A stretch of 17,026 nt of DNA from Eggerthella sp. CAG:368 (GTDB lineage: Bacteria > Actinomycetota > Coriobacteriia > Coriobacteriales > Eggerthellaceae), in the NCBI GenBank assembly GCA_000434775.1, contig FR895463.1, positions 17,746 to 34,771 of the forward strand. Reading direction: 5' to 3'. This document shows positions 1 to 6,999 of the stretch, piece by piece. Made by a program: the position numbers and the translations under genes. The notes under the pieces were generated by a model. It made no database searches, was not told the DNA's origin, and saw only the letters and a program-made list of their open reading frames with translations. Numbering within the stretch: the stretch's first letter is position 1; the number at the start of each line of letters is the position of its first letter.

Positions 1-1614
1 TCCGTTGCGCTGTTCTGTCACGATGTTTGAATTCATGAAAACGGTGCAACGGCTTCCTAGGTTTGCGGGGTCTTTTGAGGAAAACGCTGTTTGCGCAACT
101 TCGTCGAGCGGAATGTTGAGTGTTGAGGCAAAGCTTTCCAAAAAAGAACCACAGCCCGAAGAACAGGCTTCGTTGACTACGATGTCAGTAATGATGCCGT
201 CATCAAGCCAGATCGCCTTCATATCTTGACCGCCAATATCAAGAATAAAGCTCGCATCGGGGATAAAGTGCGTGGTTGCTTTGGCATGAGCAACAGTTTC
301 TACTACGTGGTAGTCGGCTCTTAGGGCTTTGGCAAACATGAGTTCGCCGTAACCGGTAGTACCCAATGCTTTTATGCGTAGTGAAATGCCTTGGTTTTGG
401 TAGCGTAGTTTGAGCGCGTTGAGGGCGTTTTTAAGTATTTCGAGCGGTTCACCTTCGTTTGAAGCATAAAACTCGTCAATCAATCTGTCGTCTTCGTCTA
501 AAACCGCAAACTTTGTTGTGGTGCTTCCTGAATCAATTCCTAGATAAACATCTAAAACAGGAGGACACGCTGCAGTATCTACCTTATCAATAAGGCGTGT
601 GTACGGCATTGCCTTTTTAGGGTGCCTCTCGTAAAAATCACTACGTTCTGCATCGCTTTTAAAAAAGGGATCTTGATGGTCGCTCAAATCGATAGTGCTT
701 GCAAGCGCGTTAAGTTTTTCGGTTGCTTCAAAAGCATTCTTGAAGAAACGAGTATCGTCTTTGAAAAGCGACGAAAGGGCTAAAGCGGTTCCCTTGGCAA
801 CAATAAGTTCTGCCTGTTCAGGAATAATGATTTCGTCTTGAGTAAATTCGAGCCTTGAGGCAAAAACCTCGACAAGTTTTGGGTTGAAGGTGAACGGTCC
901 CCCTTCAAAAATGAGAGGGGGCGTAATGGTTAATCCTTGAGCAAGTCCGCCGATGGTTTGTTTTGCAACGGCATGAAAAACTGAAAGCGCAATGTCTTCT
1001 TTGGATACGCCACGGTTAAGAAGAGGCTGAATGTCTGTCTTGGCATAGACGCCGCAGCGACCAGAGATGTCGTATTGGGTGTTTCCTTTTTCTGCTAACG
1101 CATTCAGCTCTTCTGGTTGAACGCGAAGAAGCGTTGCTATCTCATCGAGAAAGGCACCTGTTCCACCAGCGCAACTTCCATTCATGCGCATATCTGAAAC
1201 AACAGGTTCCCCATCTTTTTGGGTGAAGAAAATCATTTTGGCATCTTGTCCGCCAAGCTCAATGGCGCAATGCGTTTGAGGATATTCCGCTTTAATGGCT
1301 ATTGCGTTTGCTACTACTTCTTGTACGTAGGGAACATTGAGTTGCTGGGCTAGTGCTTTTCCACCAGAGCCGCAAAAAGAAAGGCGAATTTTGCTTTCAG
1401 GATACGTTTCCGCAAGCGTTTTAAGTGTGTTTTGAATGGTCTTTAACTGTAGAGCATTATGCCTACGGTAATCGGAAAAAATAATAGTTTTCGATTTAGA
1501 ATCAAGGGCTACAAGCTTTGTGGTCGTTGATCCAACATCTATTCCAACGTGAAGAAGTTCAGGTGTAGGGGGAGTAGTTGTGGGGGAAGTGGTTTTGCTA
1601 GTAGCTGACAACAT
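1..1614 (-). CDS. Tandem 2-hydroxyacyl-CoA dehydratase activator ATPase (BadF/BadG/BcrA/BcrD family), 5' part of gene
   Basis: The reading frame is open from an ATG at 1612-1614 to the left edge: 538 codons, no stop, so the C-terminus is missing. Two ASKHA-fold ATPase units of the HgdC type are visible. Unit 1 has the phosphate loop GIDVGSTTTK (about residues 24-33), ELGGQDAK (119-126), and cysteines C148 (NGSCAGGTG) and C187 (SGRCGVY). Unit 2 repeats this: GIDSGSTTTK (359-368), DIGGQDMK (459-466), C484 (NEACSSGCG) and C523 (GSRCTVF). In HgdC the two equivalent cysteines per subunit hold a [4Fe-4S] cluster shared by a homodimer, and ATP hydrolysis drives one electron into a 2-hydroxyacyl-CoA dehydratase. 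A single chain with both units could form the cluster site internally (inference). Family members of this fused form usually continue into dehydratase-like C-terminal domains, which cannot be seen here. An AGGA ribosome site lies just upstream of the ATG. The N-terminus is a Thr/Pro/Ser-rich tail of about 20 residues. The substrate is unknown. Confidence 0.93.
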   Translation of the reverse strand, partial: MLSATSKTTSPTTTPPTPELLHVGIDVGSTTTKLVALDSKSKTIIFSDYRRHNALQLKTIQNTLKTLAETYPESKIRLSFCGSGGKALAQQLNVPYVQEVVANAIAIKAEYPQTHCAIELGGQDAKMIFFTQKDGEPVVSDMRMNGSCAGGTGAFLDEIATLLRVQPEELNALAEKGNTQYDISGRCGVYAKTDIQPLLNRGVSKEDIALSVFHAVAKQTIGGLAQGLTITPPLIFEGGPFTFNPKLVEVFASRLEFTQDEIIIPEQAELIVAKGTALALSSLFKDDTRFFKNAFEATEKLNALASTIDLSDHQDPFFKSDAERSDFYERHPKKAMPYTRLIDKVDTAACPPVLDVYLGIDSGSTTTKFAVLDEDDRLIDEFYASNEGEPLEILKNALNALKLRYQNQGISLRIKALGTTGYGELMFAKALRADYHVVETVAHAKATTHFIPDASFILDIGGQDMKAIWLDDGIITDIVVNEACSSGCGSFLESFASTLNIPLDEVAQTAFSSKDPANLGSRCTVFMNSNIVTEQRNG

Positions 1615-1650
1615 GTATATCCTGCAAATCGTTTTTTTGGTATTTATCTA

Positions 1651-1679
1651 ATTATATTAAACAACCTGTTGAATAATAA
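1651..1679 (-). promoter_or_regulatory. Candidate promoter for the activator gene
   Basis: On the minus strand a perfect TATAAT -10 box (plus-strand 1651-1656) sits 17 nt from a weak TTATTA -35 (1674-1679). It lies about 40 nt upstream of the start codon at 1614. The surroundings are very A+T rich, so chance matches are easy. The -10 is convincing, the -35 is not. Confidence 0.4.
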
Positions 1680-1687
1680 TAGTTAAA

Positions 1688-1714
1688 TTGACTAAATATG
1701 TTTAGATTTATAAC
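1688..1714 (+). promoter_or_regulatory. Candidate promoter for the phasin-like/ABC1 kinase genes
   Basis: TTGACT (1688-1693) and TATAAC (1709-1714) are separated by 15 nt, a little short of the ideal 17. A transcript would start near 1721, leaving a leader of about 120 nt. A second possible -10 (TATAGT, 1794-1799) lies closer to the gene but has no recognisable -35. The divergent minus-strand promoter candidate is only about 10-30 nt away. Confidence 0.4.
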
Positions 1715-1842
1715 AATCAATAAAGAAGCATTTTGGTCAGGCTTTTTAAAAGCGATCCATGAAGGTAGTGGGGTAATTCTGCTAAAAAAGCGGTATAGTT
1801 AAAACATGTTTCACTAAAAGGTTTTGTTAGAGAGGGGACATC

Positions 1843-2169
1843 ATGGCTAACAATTTCGGTGACGGCTTAAAAGACATTTTCCTAGCGGGCGTTGGGGCAA
1901 TGGCTCTTACGGGGGAGAAATCAAAGGAACTTGTCGACAAACTAATTTCTAAAGGCGAACTTTCTGTTGAACAGGGTAAAGAAATTAATCAGGAGTTATC
2001 ACGTAAAGCAACCGATACCGTTTCAAAGTTTCGCGGGGAAGCTCTCTCTCAGTTCTTAGATTCGCTTTCGCCTGAAGAGCGCAAAGAGTTTGCTGCTCAA
2101 GTTGCAAAACTCACTGAGGAAAAAGAAGAGAAAAAGGAAGATTCTGCTAAGGAAAAGGCTTCAGAATAA
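1843..2169 (+). CDS. Phasin-like small helical protein
   Basis: A 108-residue soluble protein, predicted helical almost throughout, without signal peptide or membrane segment. The N-terminal stretch KDIFLAGVGAMALTGEKSKE followed by VDKLISKGELSVEQGKEI resembles small proteins annotated as 'phasin family' or 'PHA synthesis regulator' in Firmicutes and Actinobacteria. The last 20 residues are a Lys/Glu-rich charged tail. The AGAGGGG ribosome site (1831-1837) is well placed before the ATG. The next gene, an ABC1-family kinase, starts 115 nt downstream in the same direction, and I recall the same pairing in other bacteria. No PHA synthase is in view, so a role at storage granules is not supported. 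A helical partner or membrane/lipid-surface protein acting with the kinase is an alternative (inference). Family membership is fairly likely; function is open. Confidence 0.75.
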   Translation: MANNFGDGLKDIFLAGVGAMALTGEKSKELVDKLISKGELSVEQGKEINQELSRKATDTVSKFRGEALSQFLDSLSPEERKEFAAQVAKLTEEKEEKKEDSAKEKASE

Positions 2170-2179
2170 TAACCTTGGT

Positions 2180-2230
2180 GTTCTAGTGTAGAACTTTCTA
2201 AACGTCAGTTTTAAAACGGTAGAGCTGACG
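2180..2230 (+). other. Two hairpins between the phasin-like gene and the kinase gene
   Basis: GTTCTA (2180-2185) and TAGAAC (2189-2194) form a perfect 6-bp stem with a 3-nt loop, followed by TTTCT. CGTCAG (2203-2208) and CTGACG (2225-2230) form a second 6-bp stem. Neither has a proper T-run, so they look more like RNA-processing or attenuation elements than full terminators. They could also be chance. Confidence 0.3.
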
Positions 2231-2284
2231 CGAGCAGTTTTATTGTCTTATCAATCGTAAACAAGCAGCAAGGGCGTTAGGTTC

Positions 2285-3940
2285 ATGGAAGAAAACACGC
2301 TACTTCGGCACCTCTTCAATGATCGTGCCGAAGTAGACCCTGAACAACAATTTGGTCTTACCCGCAAATCTCGCAACAAGCGTTTGCATGAGATTATTGG
2401 GTTGGTGCGCAAATATAAGGTAATGGATGGCATTACACCTGCGCATTTTCGTGATATGTTGGTTGATCTGGGGCCGAGTTTTGTAAAAATCGGCCAGATG
2501 CTTTCATTGCGCTCAGAGATATTGCCTCAAGCTTACTGTGATGCTCTTGCTACGCTACAGATGGATGCTGATCCTCTTCCGTTTAAGGAAATAGAACATG
2601 CTCTTGAAAACATTTATGGTGAGCGTTTTTCTTCGATTTTCTCAAACATTGATCCAAAACCTTTGGGAAGCGCATCGCTTGCGCAGGTTCATAAGGCAAC
2701 ATTAAGCAATGGGGATGTTGTCGCTGTTAAAGTGCAGCGACCCGGGGTTCGTGCCACCATGGCTCAGGATATCGATGTTATGCGTTCGGTTGCTAAACGC
2801 CTTTCGCGTTTCATGAAAGACAACCAAATGGTTGATCTGCGTGACGTCGTTGAAGAGCTCTGGAGCACGTTTCTTGAAGAAACCGATTTCACCAAGGAAA
2901 CCCAGAACTTACATGAGTTCGCACTTCTGAATAAAGATGTTGCCTATATTCGTTGTCCCATGCCGTATTTGGAATACTGTTCCGAAGAAGTTTTGGTGAT
3001 GGAATACATCGAGGGTACTTCACTGCGTGATACCGACAAGCTTGTTGAGCTGGGGTACGATCTTGAAGAAATTGGAATGAAGGCTCTCGATAATTACGCA
3101 ACGCAAATTCTTGATTTCGGCTTTTTCCATGCTGATCCTCATCCGGGAAATATGTTCATCAAAGATGGACAAATTATTTATCTTGACCTTGGCATTGTTG
3201 GAAGACTTAATCCTCGTGATAGGGCTCGCTTTGGTGAGATTATTGAAGCTGTGGGCGCTAAAAGTGCAACACGACTCAAAGATGCTCTTATTTCTTTTTC
3301 AGTTGATCATGATTCAAGAGGAATAGATCATCCCCGCTTTTTAGCAGAGCTCGATATCATTTTGGAAGGATACGGCTCCTGTGATGTTGCGGATATTGAT
3401 ATTGGTGGGCTTTTGAATGACATCATGCTTTTAACGAAGCAGTGTAAAGTTACGCTTCCTCCATCGGTAACGGCGGTTTCGCGAGGAATCGTAACAATCG
3501 AAGGAACGCTTTCGGAGTATATTGCAAATTCTAATATTGTCGACATAATCAATGACCACGTTATGCGCAAGAAAGATCCGAAGAAAGAACTTCAGAAGCT
3601 TGTTCAGGATACAATGATTTCGCTCGGTAATTCGGGTCGTGGTCTAGCGACTTCTGCTGAATATGCAGGAGAAACACTCAAAATGCTTTCTCGCGGACAA
3701 CTTAAGATGAATATGGAAATGTTGGGTTCTGATGAGCCTATAAAAAAAGTTTCCCGTATTGCAAATCGTCTGGCGGTTAGCATGGTTATTGCGGGCTTAT
3801 TGGTAAGTGCGAGCTTGATGACTTCGCTCGATATGCCAAAAATAATCGGAGTGCCTGTTCTCTCGTTCATTGAATTCGTTTCAGCTTTTATCTTAACTAT
3901 CATGGTGGCGATAGATATCTACCGTAAACCAAAAAGCTAG
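2285..3940 (+). CDS. ABC1/UbiB-family (AarF) atypical kinase
   Basis: 551 residues, a normal length for UbiB/AarF proteins. Diagnostic motifs occur in order: the KxGQ signature (KIGQ, 68-71), the Ala-rich nucleotide loop PLGSASLAQVH (126-136), the VAVK lysine (K149), EETDF (198-202), the catalytic-loop HADPHPGN (282-289) and the metal-binding LDLG (300-303, the DFG equivalent, with Leu for Phe). Two hydrophobic helices near residues 495-515 and 522-545 anchor the C-terminus in the membrane. In this family the KxGQ domain covers the active site, and ATPase rather than protein-kinase activity is known to support quinone or lipid metabolism. A menaquinone or lipid-homeostasis role here is inference. 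The ATG at 2285 follows a modest site (AAGGG and TTAGG within 20 nt). It follows the phasin-like gene, probably in one transcript. I leave the symbol blank because ubiB would imply ubiquinone synthesis, which is unlikely in this kind of organism. Confidence 0.92.
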   Translation: MEENTLLRHLFNDRAEVDPEQQFGLTRKSRNKRLHEIIGLVRKYKVMDGITPAHFRDMLVDLGPSFVKIGQMLSLRSEILPQAYCDALATLQMDADPLPFKEIEHALENIYGERFSSIFSNIDPKPLGSASLAQVHKATLSNGDVVAVKVQRPGVRATMAQDIDVMRSVAKRLSRFMKDNQMVDLRDVVEELWSTFLEETDFTKETQNLHEFALLNKDVAYIRCPMPYLEYCSEEVLVMEYIEGTSLRDTDKLVELGYDLEEIGMKALDNYATQILDFGFFHADPHPGNMFIKDGQIIYLDLGIVGRLNPRDRARFGEIIEAVGAKSATRLKDALISFSVDHDSRGIDHPRFLAELDIILEGYGSCDVADIDIGGLLNDIMLLTKQCKVTLPPSVTAVSRGIVTIEGTLSEYIANSNIVDIINDHVMRKKDPKKELQKLVQDTMISLGNSGRGLATSAEYAGETLKMLSRGQLKMNMEMLGSDEPIKKVSRIANRLAVSMVIAGLLVSASLMTSLDMPKIIGVPVLSFIEFVSAFILTIMVAIDIYRKPKS

Positions 3941-3978
3941 ACTTTAATCGTAAGATTGAATTGTTTGTCCTGAGTTCA

Positions 3979-3999
3979 CGCCCTGAAAGGCGGTTTTGT
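3979..3999 (+). terminator. Weak terminator-like hairpin after the kinase gene
   Basis: CGCC (3979-3982) and GGCG (3989-3992) form a short stem with a CTGAAA loop, followed by GTTTTGTT. The stem is only 4 bp, so this is at best an auxiliary terminator ahead of the stronger one at 4041-4071. Confidence 0.3.
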
Positions 4000-4040
4000 T
4001 CCAAAAAAAAGAGTTAACAAAGAGAGATGCGTATAATGCG

Positions 4041-4071
4041 GTAAGCTGGTATTGAGCGGCTTACTTTTTTT
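4041..4071 (+). terminator. Intrinsic terminator of the phasin-like/kinase transcript
   Basis: GTAAGCTG (4041-4048) pairs with CGGCTTAC (4057-4064) over 8 bp including one G-U pair, with an 8-nt loop and then seven T residues (4065-4071). It lies 100 nt after the kinase stop and 55 nt before the next start. A perfect TATAAT (4032-4037) sits just before it but has no -35. A promoter there would begin inside this hairpin, so I read the structure as a terminator. Confidence 0.7.
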
Positions 4072-4126
4072 CATTTGAAATCGCTGTTTAGACTCAATCG
4101 ATAGCTTTGAAAGGGCGGGATTTACT

Positions 4127-4879
4127 ATGAATTCTGATTCACGTGCGGTAAAAGGGTTAAATATCGCGATCATTGTTCTCGCTGCATTGAGCCTAGTAGG
4201 TTCTATATTTGTAGCGTTTTCGGTCGGCGTTGTGGGCATTGCGTTTAGTGATCCTTCGGTGCAGTCGTCACTCTATGATGAGTTGTACTATGACTATTAT
4301 TACGGTGATCTTTATGATTCAGGTTTAACCCCTGATGACATGATTGCGCTTCTTATAGGGTTAGGTTCTGTGGGTGTAGTTTTTTCCCTTCTCGCGCTCG
4401 GAACTTCCATTTTTACGCTTATTACAGGCATTTTTGGCGTTCGTAACGCAGGCAATGCCGATAAGCTTGGCAGTACGTTTATTATGACCATCATTTCGAT
4501 TGTGCTAAACGTACTCTGCTTCAGCCTTATTATGCTCATATTGCTTATTATCTCGGCAGTGTTTATTAATAAGGTGCGTAAAAGTGCTGTTTCAATTCCT
4601 TTCGCAGCAAATGCTGCAGCACCAGGAGCATATCAGCAGCAGATATATACACAGCCCGTTCAGTCAACGCCTAACGTGCAGCAATCGGCTCCCGCTCCAA
4701 CTCAAGCTCCACCTCCTGTTCCAGTCCCTGCTCCAGCTCAAGCACCTGCTCCTGCTCCGGTTCCAGCTTCTGCTCCAACTCAAGCTCCGGTTCCATCTTC
4801 TACTCCCGCTGTGAGTAAAGAACAAGGTTCTCAGGATACACCGCAAACCCCTGCGCCTCCTGCACCTCCGGTTCAGTAG
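4127..4879 (+). CDS. Unrecognised membrane protein with Pro/Ala-rich tail
   Basis: 250 residues, not assigned to a family. Hydrophobic segments lie at about 12-40, 72-104 and 116-147. The latter two are long, so three or four membrane passes are possible. Between the first two is a short loop very rich in Tyr and Asp (about 50-64), probably extracytoplasmic. From about residue 160 to the end is a low-complexity Pro/Ala/Gln/Val tail made of short imperfect repeats (APxPVPAPAQAP type), probably cytoplasmic or wall-spanning depending on topology. The overall plan (small hydrophobic core plus Pro-rich tail) recalls DUF4190/DUF4064-type proteins of Gram-positive bacteria, but I cannot place it in one. 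The ATG at 4127 follows AAAGGGCGGG (about 4110-4119). It is bounded by terminators on both sides, so it is likely transcribed alone. Confidence 0.8.
   Translation: MNSDSRAVKGLNIAIIVLAALSLVGSIFVAFSVGVVGIAFSDPSVQSSLYDELYYDYYYGDLYDSGLTPDDMIALLIGLGSVGVVFSLLALGTSIFTLITGIFGVRNAGNADKLGSTFIMTIISIVLNVLCFSLIMLILLIISAVFINKVRKSAVSIPFAANAAAPGAYQQQIYTQPVQSTPNVQQSAPAPTQAPPPVPVPAPAQAPAPAPVPASAPTQAPVPSSTPAVSKEQGSQDTPQTPAPPAPPVQ
4694..4788 (+). repeat. Imperfect repeats encoding the Pro/Ala tail
   Basis: The 17-mer GCTCCAACTCAAGCTCC occurs exactly at 4694-4710 and 4772-4788, and a diverged copy (GCTCCAGCTCAAGCACC) is at 4730-4746. The spacing (36 and 42 nt) keeps the reading frame. This is the usual signature of slippage or recombination in a low-complexity coding tail, and its length may vary between strains. 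Confidence 0.8.
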
Positions 4880-4941
4880 TTTTGTGTGGTGAAAGATGCT
4901 TACTTGCTTGCATATTAGATGAGCAACACAAATGAACAACG

Positions 4942-4980
4942 AAACAGCACGATGAATTTAAAATCAGTCGTGCTGTTTTT
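4942..4980 (+). terminator. Strong intrinsic terminator after the membrane protein gene
   Basis: AAACAGCACGA (4942-4952) and TCGTGCTGTTT (4968-4978) form a perfect 11-bp stem with a 15-nt loop, and the right arm runs into a T-run (4976-4980). It separates the membrane protein gene from the rpsB promoter. The left arm is preceded by A-rich sequence, so some activity in the other direction is possible. Confidence 0.9.
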
Positions 4981-5013
4981 GTATAAACGCTTTTGAAAGT
5001 TCTTCATTAATAC

Positions 5014-5041
5014 TTGTTCTCTTTAATAATCCTGATACAAT
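5014..5041 (+). promoter_or_regulatory. Promoter for rpsB-tsf
   Basis: TTGTTC (5014-5019), 16 nt, TACAAT (5036-5041). Transcription would begin near 5048, giving a leader of about 100 nt before the S2 start at 5152. Confidence 0.6.
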
Positions 5042-5080
5042 TCAAAGGCTGATTTATTACACATGCGCGGTGGACCCAGA

Positions 5081-5108
5081 TTCGCCAGTGACCAAATATG
5101 GTTGCGAA
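5081..5108 (+). promoter_or_regulatory. Structured leader upstream of rpsB (possible S2 autoregulatory element)
   Basis: TTCGC (5081-5085) pairs with GCGAA (5104-5108). Inside it ACCA (5091-5094) pairs with TGGT (5099-5102) around an AATA loop. This gives a stem-loop with a 5-nt/1-nt asymmetric internal loop, the kind of shape that ribosomal-protein leaders use to bind their protein. It lies in the rpsB 5' leader, 43 nt before the start. I do not recognise it as a known Rfam leader. Confidence 0.35.
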
Positions 5109-5151
5109 GAAGGGGATGAAGTCGTGCAGAGGATTAACGAATGGAGAAAAC

Positions 5152-5907
5152 ATGACTAAGGTCAACATTAAGACCCTGCTCGATGCAGGCACTCATTTCG
5201 GTCATCAGACCCGCCGTTGGAACCCTAAGATGAAGCCTTATATCTTCGGTAGCCGTGGTGACATCTATATCATCGATCTCAAAGAAACTCTTTATGGTCT
5301 CGATGCAGCATACACTGCTGTTTCTAAGGTTGCTGAAAAGGGCGGCACCGTTCTTTTCGTTGGTACCAAGAAGCAGGCTCAGGAGCCAATCGCTGAAGCT
5401 GCTAACCGTTGCGGCATGCCTTACGTAAATGCTCGTTGGCTCGGTGGTATGCTCACTAACTTTGTAACCATCCGCTCGCGTGTTCAGCGCATGGAAGAGC
5501 TTGAGGCAATGGAAACCGACGGTCGTATGGAGAAGCTCCCTAAGAAAGAGCAGATTCTTTTGAAGAAGGAACTCGCTAAGCTTCAGACCAATCTTAATGG
5601 TATCCGCAACATGAAGAAGACCCCTGACATGGTTTTCATTATCGATACCAATCGTGAGCAAATTGCAATTCATGAGTCTCATCGTTTGAACATTCCTGTT
5701 GTTGGCACCCTTGATACCAACTGCGATCCAGACGACGTAGATTATGGTATTCCTGCTAACGACGATGCAATTCGTTCCGTTAGTCTTCTCGCTGATTTCG
5801 TAGCAGACGCTGTTATTGCTGGCACTGGTGCTCCTGTTACCGTTGAAGAAATGGCTGCCCCTGCTGCTGAAGAGGCTGCTCCTGCAGAAGCTCCTGCTGC
5901 TGAATAG
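5152..5907 (+). CDS. rpsB: 30S ribosomal protein S2 (uS2)
   Basis: 251 residues. The N-terminus MTKVNIKTLLDAGTHFGHQT and the following RRWNPKMKPYIFG are the S2 signature. VLFVGTKKQAQ, NARWLGGMLTNF and PDMVFIIDTNRE follow in the standard order. The protein sits on the back of the 30S subunit between head and platform and helps hold S1-type contacts and the Shine-Dalgarno region. I start at ATG 5152 rather than the in-frame ATG or GTG codons farther upstream, because 5152 begins the family-conserved N-terminus and has GGAG (5143-5146) at good distance. The sequence before it is leader RNA. The C-terminus ends in an Ala/Glu/Pro-rich tail of about 25 residues, common in actinobacterial S2. It is cotranscribed with tsf, as in most bacteria. 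Confidence 0.98.
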   Translation: MTKVNIKTLLDAGTHFGHQTRRWNPKMKPYIFGSRGDIYIIDLKETLYGLDAAYTAVSKVAEKGGTVLFVGTKKQAQEPIAEAANRCGMPYVNARWLGGMLTNFVTIRSRVQRMEELEAMETDGRMEKLPKKEQILLKKELAKLQTNLNGIRNMKKTPDMVFIIDTNREQIAIHESHRLNIPVVGTLDTNCDPDDVDYGIPANDDAIRSVSLLADFVADAVIAGTGAPVTVEEMAAPAAEEAAPAEAPAAE

Positions 5908-5942
5908 AATAAGTAGGCTTGCAAGTAAGGTAATAAACATAG

Positions 5943-5966
5943 GCGGACTTACGAGAGTGGATCCGC
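5943..5966 (+). other. Short hairpin between rpsB and tsf
   Basis: GCGGA (5943-5947) pairs with TCCGC (5962-5966) across a 14-nt loop, just before the tsf ribosome site, and is followed by GTTTCTT. It may be a weak attenuator tuning S2 to EF-Ts output. The stem is only 5 bp and could be chance. Confidence 0.25.
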
Positions 5967-5988
5967 GTTTCTTATGAAAGGAAACACC

Positions 5989-6870
5989 ATGGCAGAAATT
6001 ACTGCAGCTCTTGTAAAAGAGCTTCGTGAAATGACGGGCGCTGGCATGATGGAATGCAAGAAGGCTCTCGTTGAGGCCGAAGGCGATATCGATAAGGCTG
6101 TTGACGTTCTTCGTACGCGTGGCTTGGCTGCTGTAGCTAAAAAAGCTGGTCGTGCTACTAACGAAGGCGCAGTAACGGTTGTTATTGCTGCTGATGGCAA
6201 GTCTGGCGCAATGGTTGAGCTCAACTGCGAGACCGACTTCGTTGCAATGAATGATAAGTTTAAGGCTTATGGCGAGAAAATCGCTAACGCTGCTCTTGCT
6301 TCTATGGCTGCTGATGTTGAGGCTCTTAAGGCTGTAGAGCATGAAGGCGAAACGGTTGAGGCTATCATTACTGACGCGGTTCATGTTCTTGGTGAAAACA
6401 CTCAGCTTGCTCGCGTAACCACTGTTGAAGCACCTGCTGTTGCTGGTTATGTTCATGGCGGCGGTAAGATTGGCGTTATCGGCGGTAAGATTGGCGTTAT
6501 GGTTGAGTTTGAGGTTGAAGGAATTGATCCTGCTTCTGCTGAATTCCAGGCTTATGGAAAAGACGTCGCAATGCAGGTAGCAGCAATTGCTCCTGTTGCT
6601 GCAACGCGCGATTCGGTAGATCCTGAAATTGTTGCTCATGAAATGGAGATTTACAAGGCACAGGCTGCTGAGTCTGGTAAGCCAGAGAACATTCAGGAGA
6701 AAATTGCTTCGGGTCGTCTTGAAAAGTTTTACAAAGAAAACTGCCTAACCGAGCAGGCTTTCGTTAAGAACTCTGATCAGACTGTTAATCAGTACACTGC
6801 AGAGGTTGCAAAGAATCTCGGTGGCGAGATCAAAATTCTCTCCTTCCAACGCTTTGTTCTTGGCGAATAA
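5989..6870 (+). CDS. tsf: Elongation factor Ts
   Basis: 293 residues. It acts in the cytoplasm as guanine-nucleotide exchange factor for EF-Tu. The N-terminal UBA-like domain (about 1-50) has the signature ELREMTGAGMMECKKAL. The core TDFVA motif lies near residues 80-85 (NCETDFVAMNDKF), and the C-terminal part carries a long extended second half typical of non-Thermus EF-Ts. I start at ATG 5989 (MAEITAALVK), with AAAGGA (5977-5982) 6 nt upstream, not at the in-frame ATG 5974 inside that site. A 21-bp tandem duplication (6460-6501) inserts seven residues into the conserved HGGGKIGV region. A strong hairpin terminator follows 24 nt after the stop. Confidence 0.98.
   Translation: MAEITAALVKELREMTGAGMMECKKALVEAEGDIDKAVDVLRTRGLAAVAKKAGRATNEGAVTVVIAADGKSGAMVELNCETDFVAMNDKFKAYGEKIANAALASMAADVEALKAVEHEGETVEAIITDAVHVLGENTQLARVTTVEAPAVAGYVHGGGKIGVIGGKIGVMVEFEVEGIDPASAEFQAYGKDVAMQVAAIAPVAATRDSVDPEIVAHEMEIYKAQAAESGKPENIQEKIASGRLEKFYKENCLTEQAFVKNSDQTVNQYTAEVAKNLGGEIKILSFQRFVLGE
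6460..6501 (+). repeat. 21-bp in-frame tandem duplication within tsf
   Basis: The unit at 6460-6480 (seven codons, GGKIGVI) is repeated at 6481-6501 (GGKIGVM) with 20 of 21 bases identical, including every synonymous position except the last base. It maps to EF-Ts residues 158-164 and 165-171. Ordinary EF-Ts proteins have one copy of this motif (HGGGKIGVxVE). Confidence 0.95.
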
Positions 6871-6893
6871 TTACACCGATTAAAATAAAATAT

Positions 6894-6930
6894 GAAGCCC
6901 TTCCAAAGCTTAGGTTTTGGAAGGGCTTCT
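6894..6930 (+). terminator. Terminator of the rpsB-tsf operon
   Basis: GAAGCCCTTCCAAA (6894-6907) and TTTGGAAGGGCTTC (6916-6929) form a perfect 14-bp stem with an 8-nt loop. The following bases (TCTGTCAT) are only moderately T-rich, but the stem is very strong and correctly placed. Confidence 0.8.
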
Positions 6931-6959
6931 CTGTCATAATGAGATAGTTGTCTTACGTA

Positions 6960-6988
6960 TTGAGCCAATGCGGCTTTTCTACTATAGA
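6960..6988 (+). promoter_or_regulatory. Candidate murA promoter, very close to the start codon
   Basis: TTGAGC (6960-6965), 17 nt, TATAGA (6983-6988). The predicted transcription start, near 6995, is only about 5 nt before the murA ATG at 7000, so this transcript would be almost leaderless and would lack most of the GGAAG at 6991-6995. Confidence 0.45.
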
Positions 6989-6999
6989 TCGGAAGATGC

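Noticed and set aside
5..229. 74-codon plus-strand open frame at the left edge
   Set aside because: It is a shadow of the minus-strand activator gene, whose frame is open and full of family motifs across the same bases.
4032..4037. Perfect TATAAT as promoter of the membrane protein gene
   Set aside because: There is no -35, and the transcript would start inside the 4041-4071 terminator hairpin, so it is treated as coincidental.
5098..5151. 18-residue N-terminal extension of S2 from an upstream in-frame ATG
   Set aside because: The added residues are not part of the S2 family, the region overlaps the structured leader, and the start at 5152 has its own GGAG and the conserved N-terminus.
5134..6639. 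501-codon minus-strand open frame opposite rpsB and tsf
   Set aside because: It is antisense to two certain genes, has no family motifs, and its Ser/Asn/Arg-rich low-complexity composition is what the reverse complement of their codon use produces.
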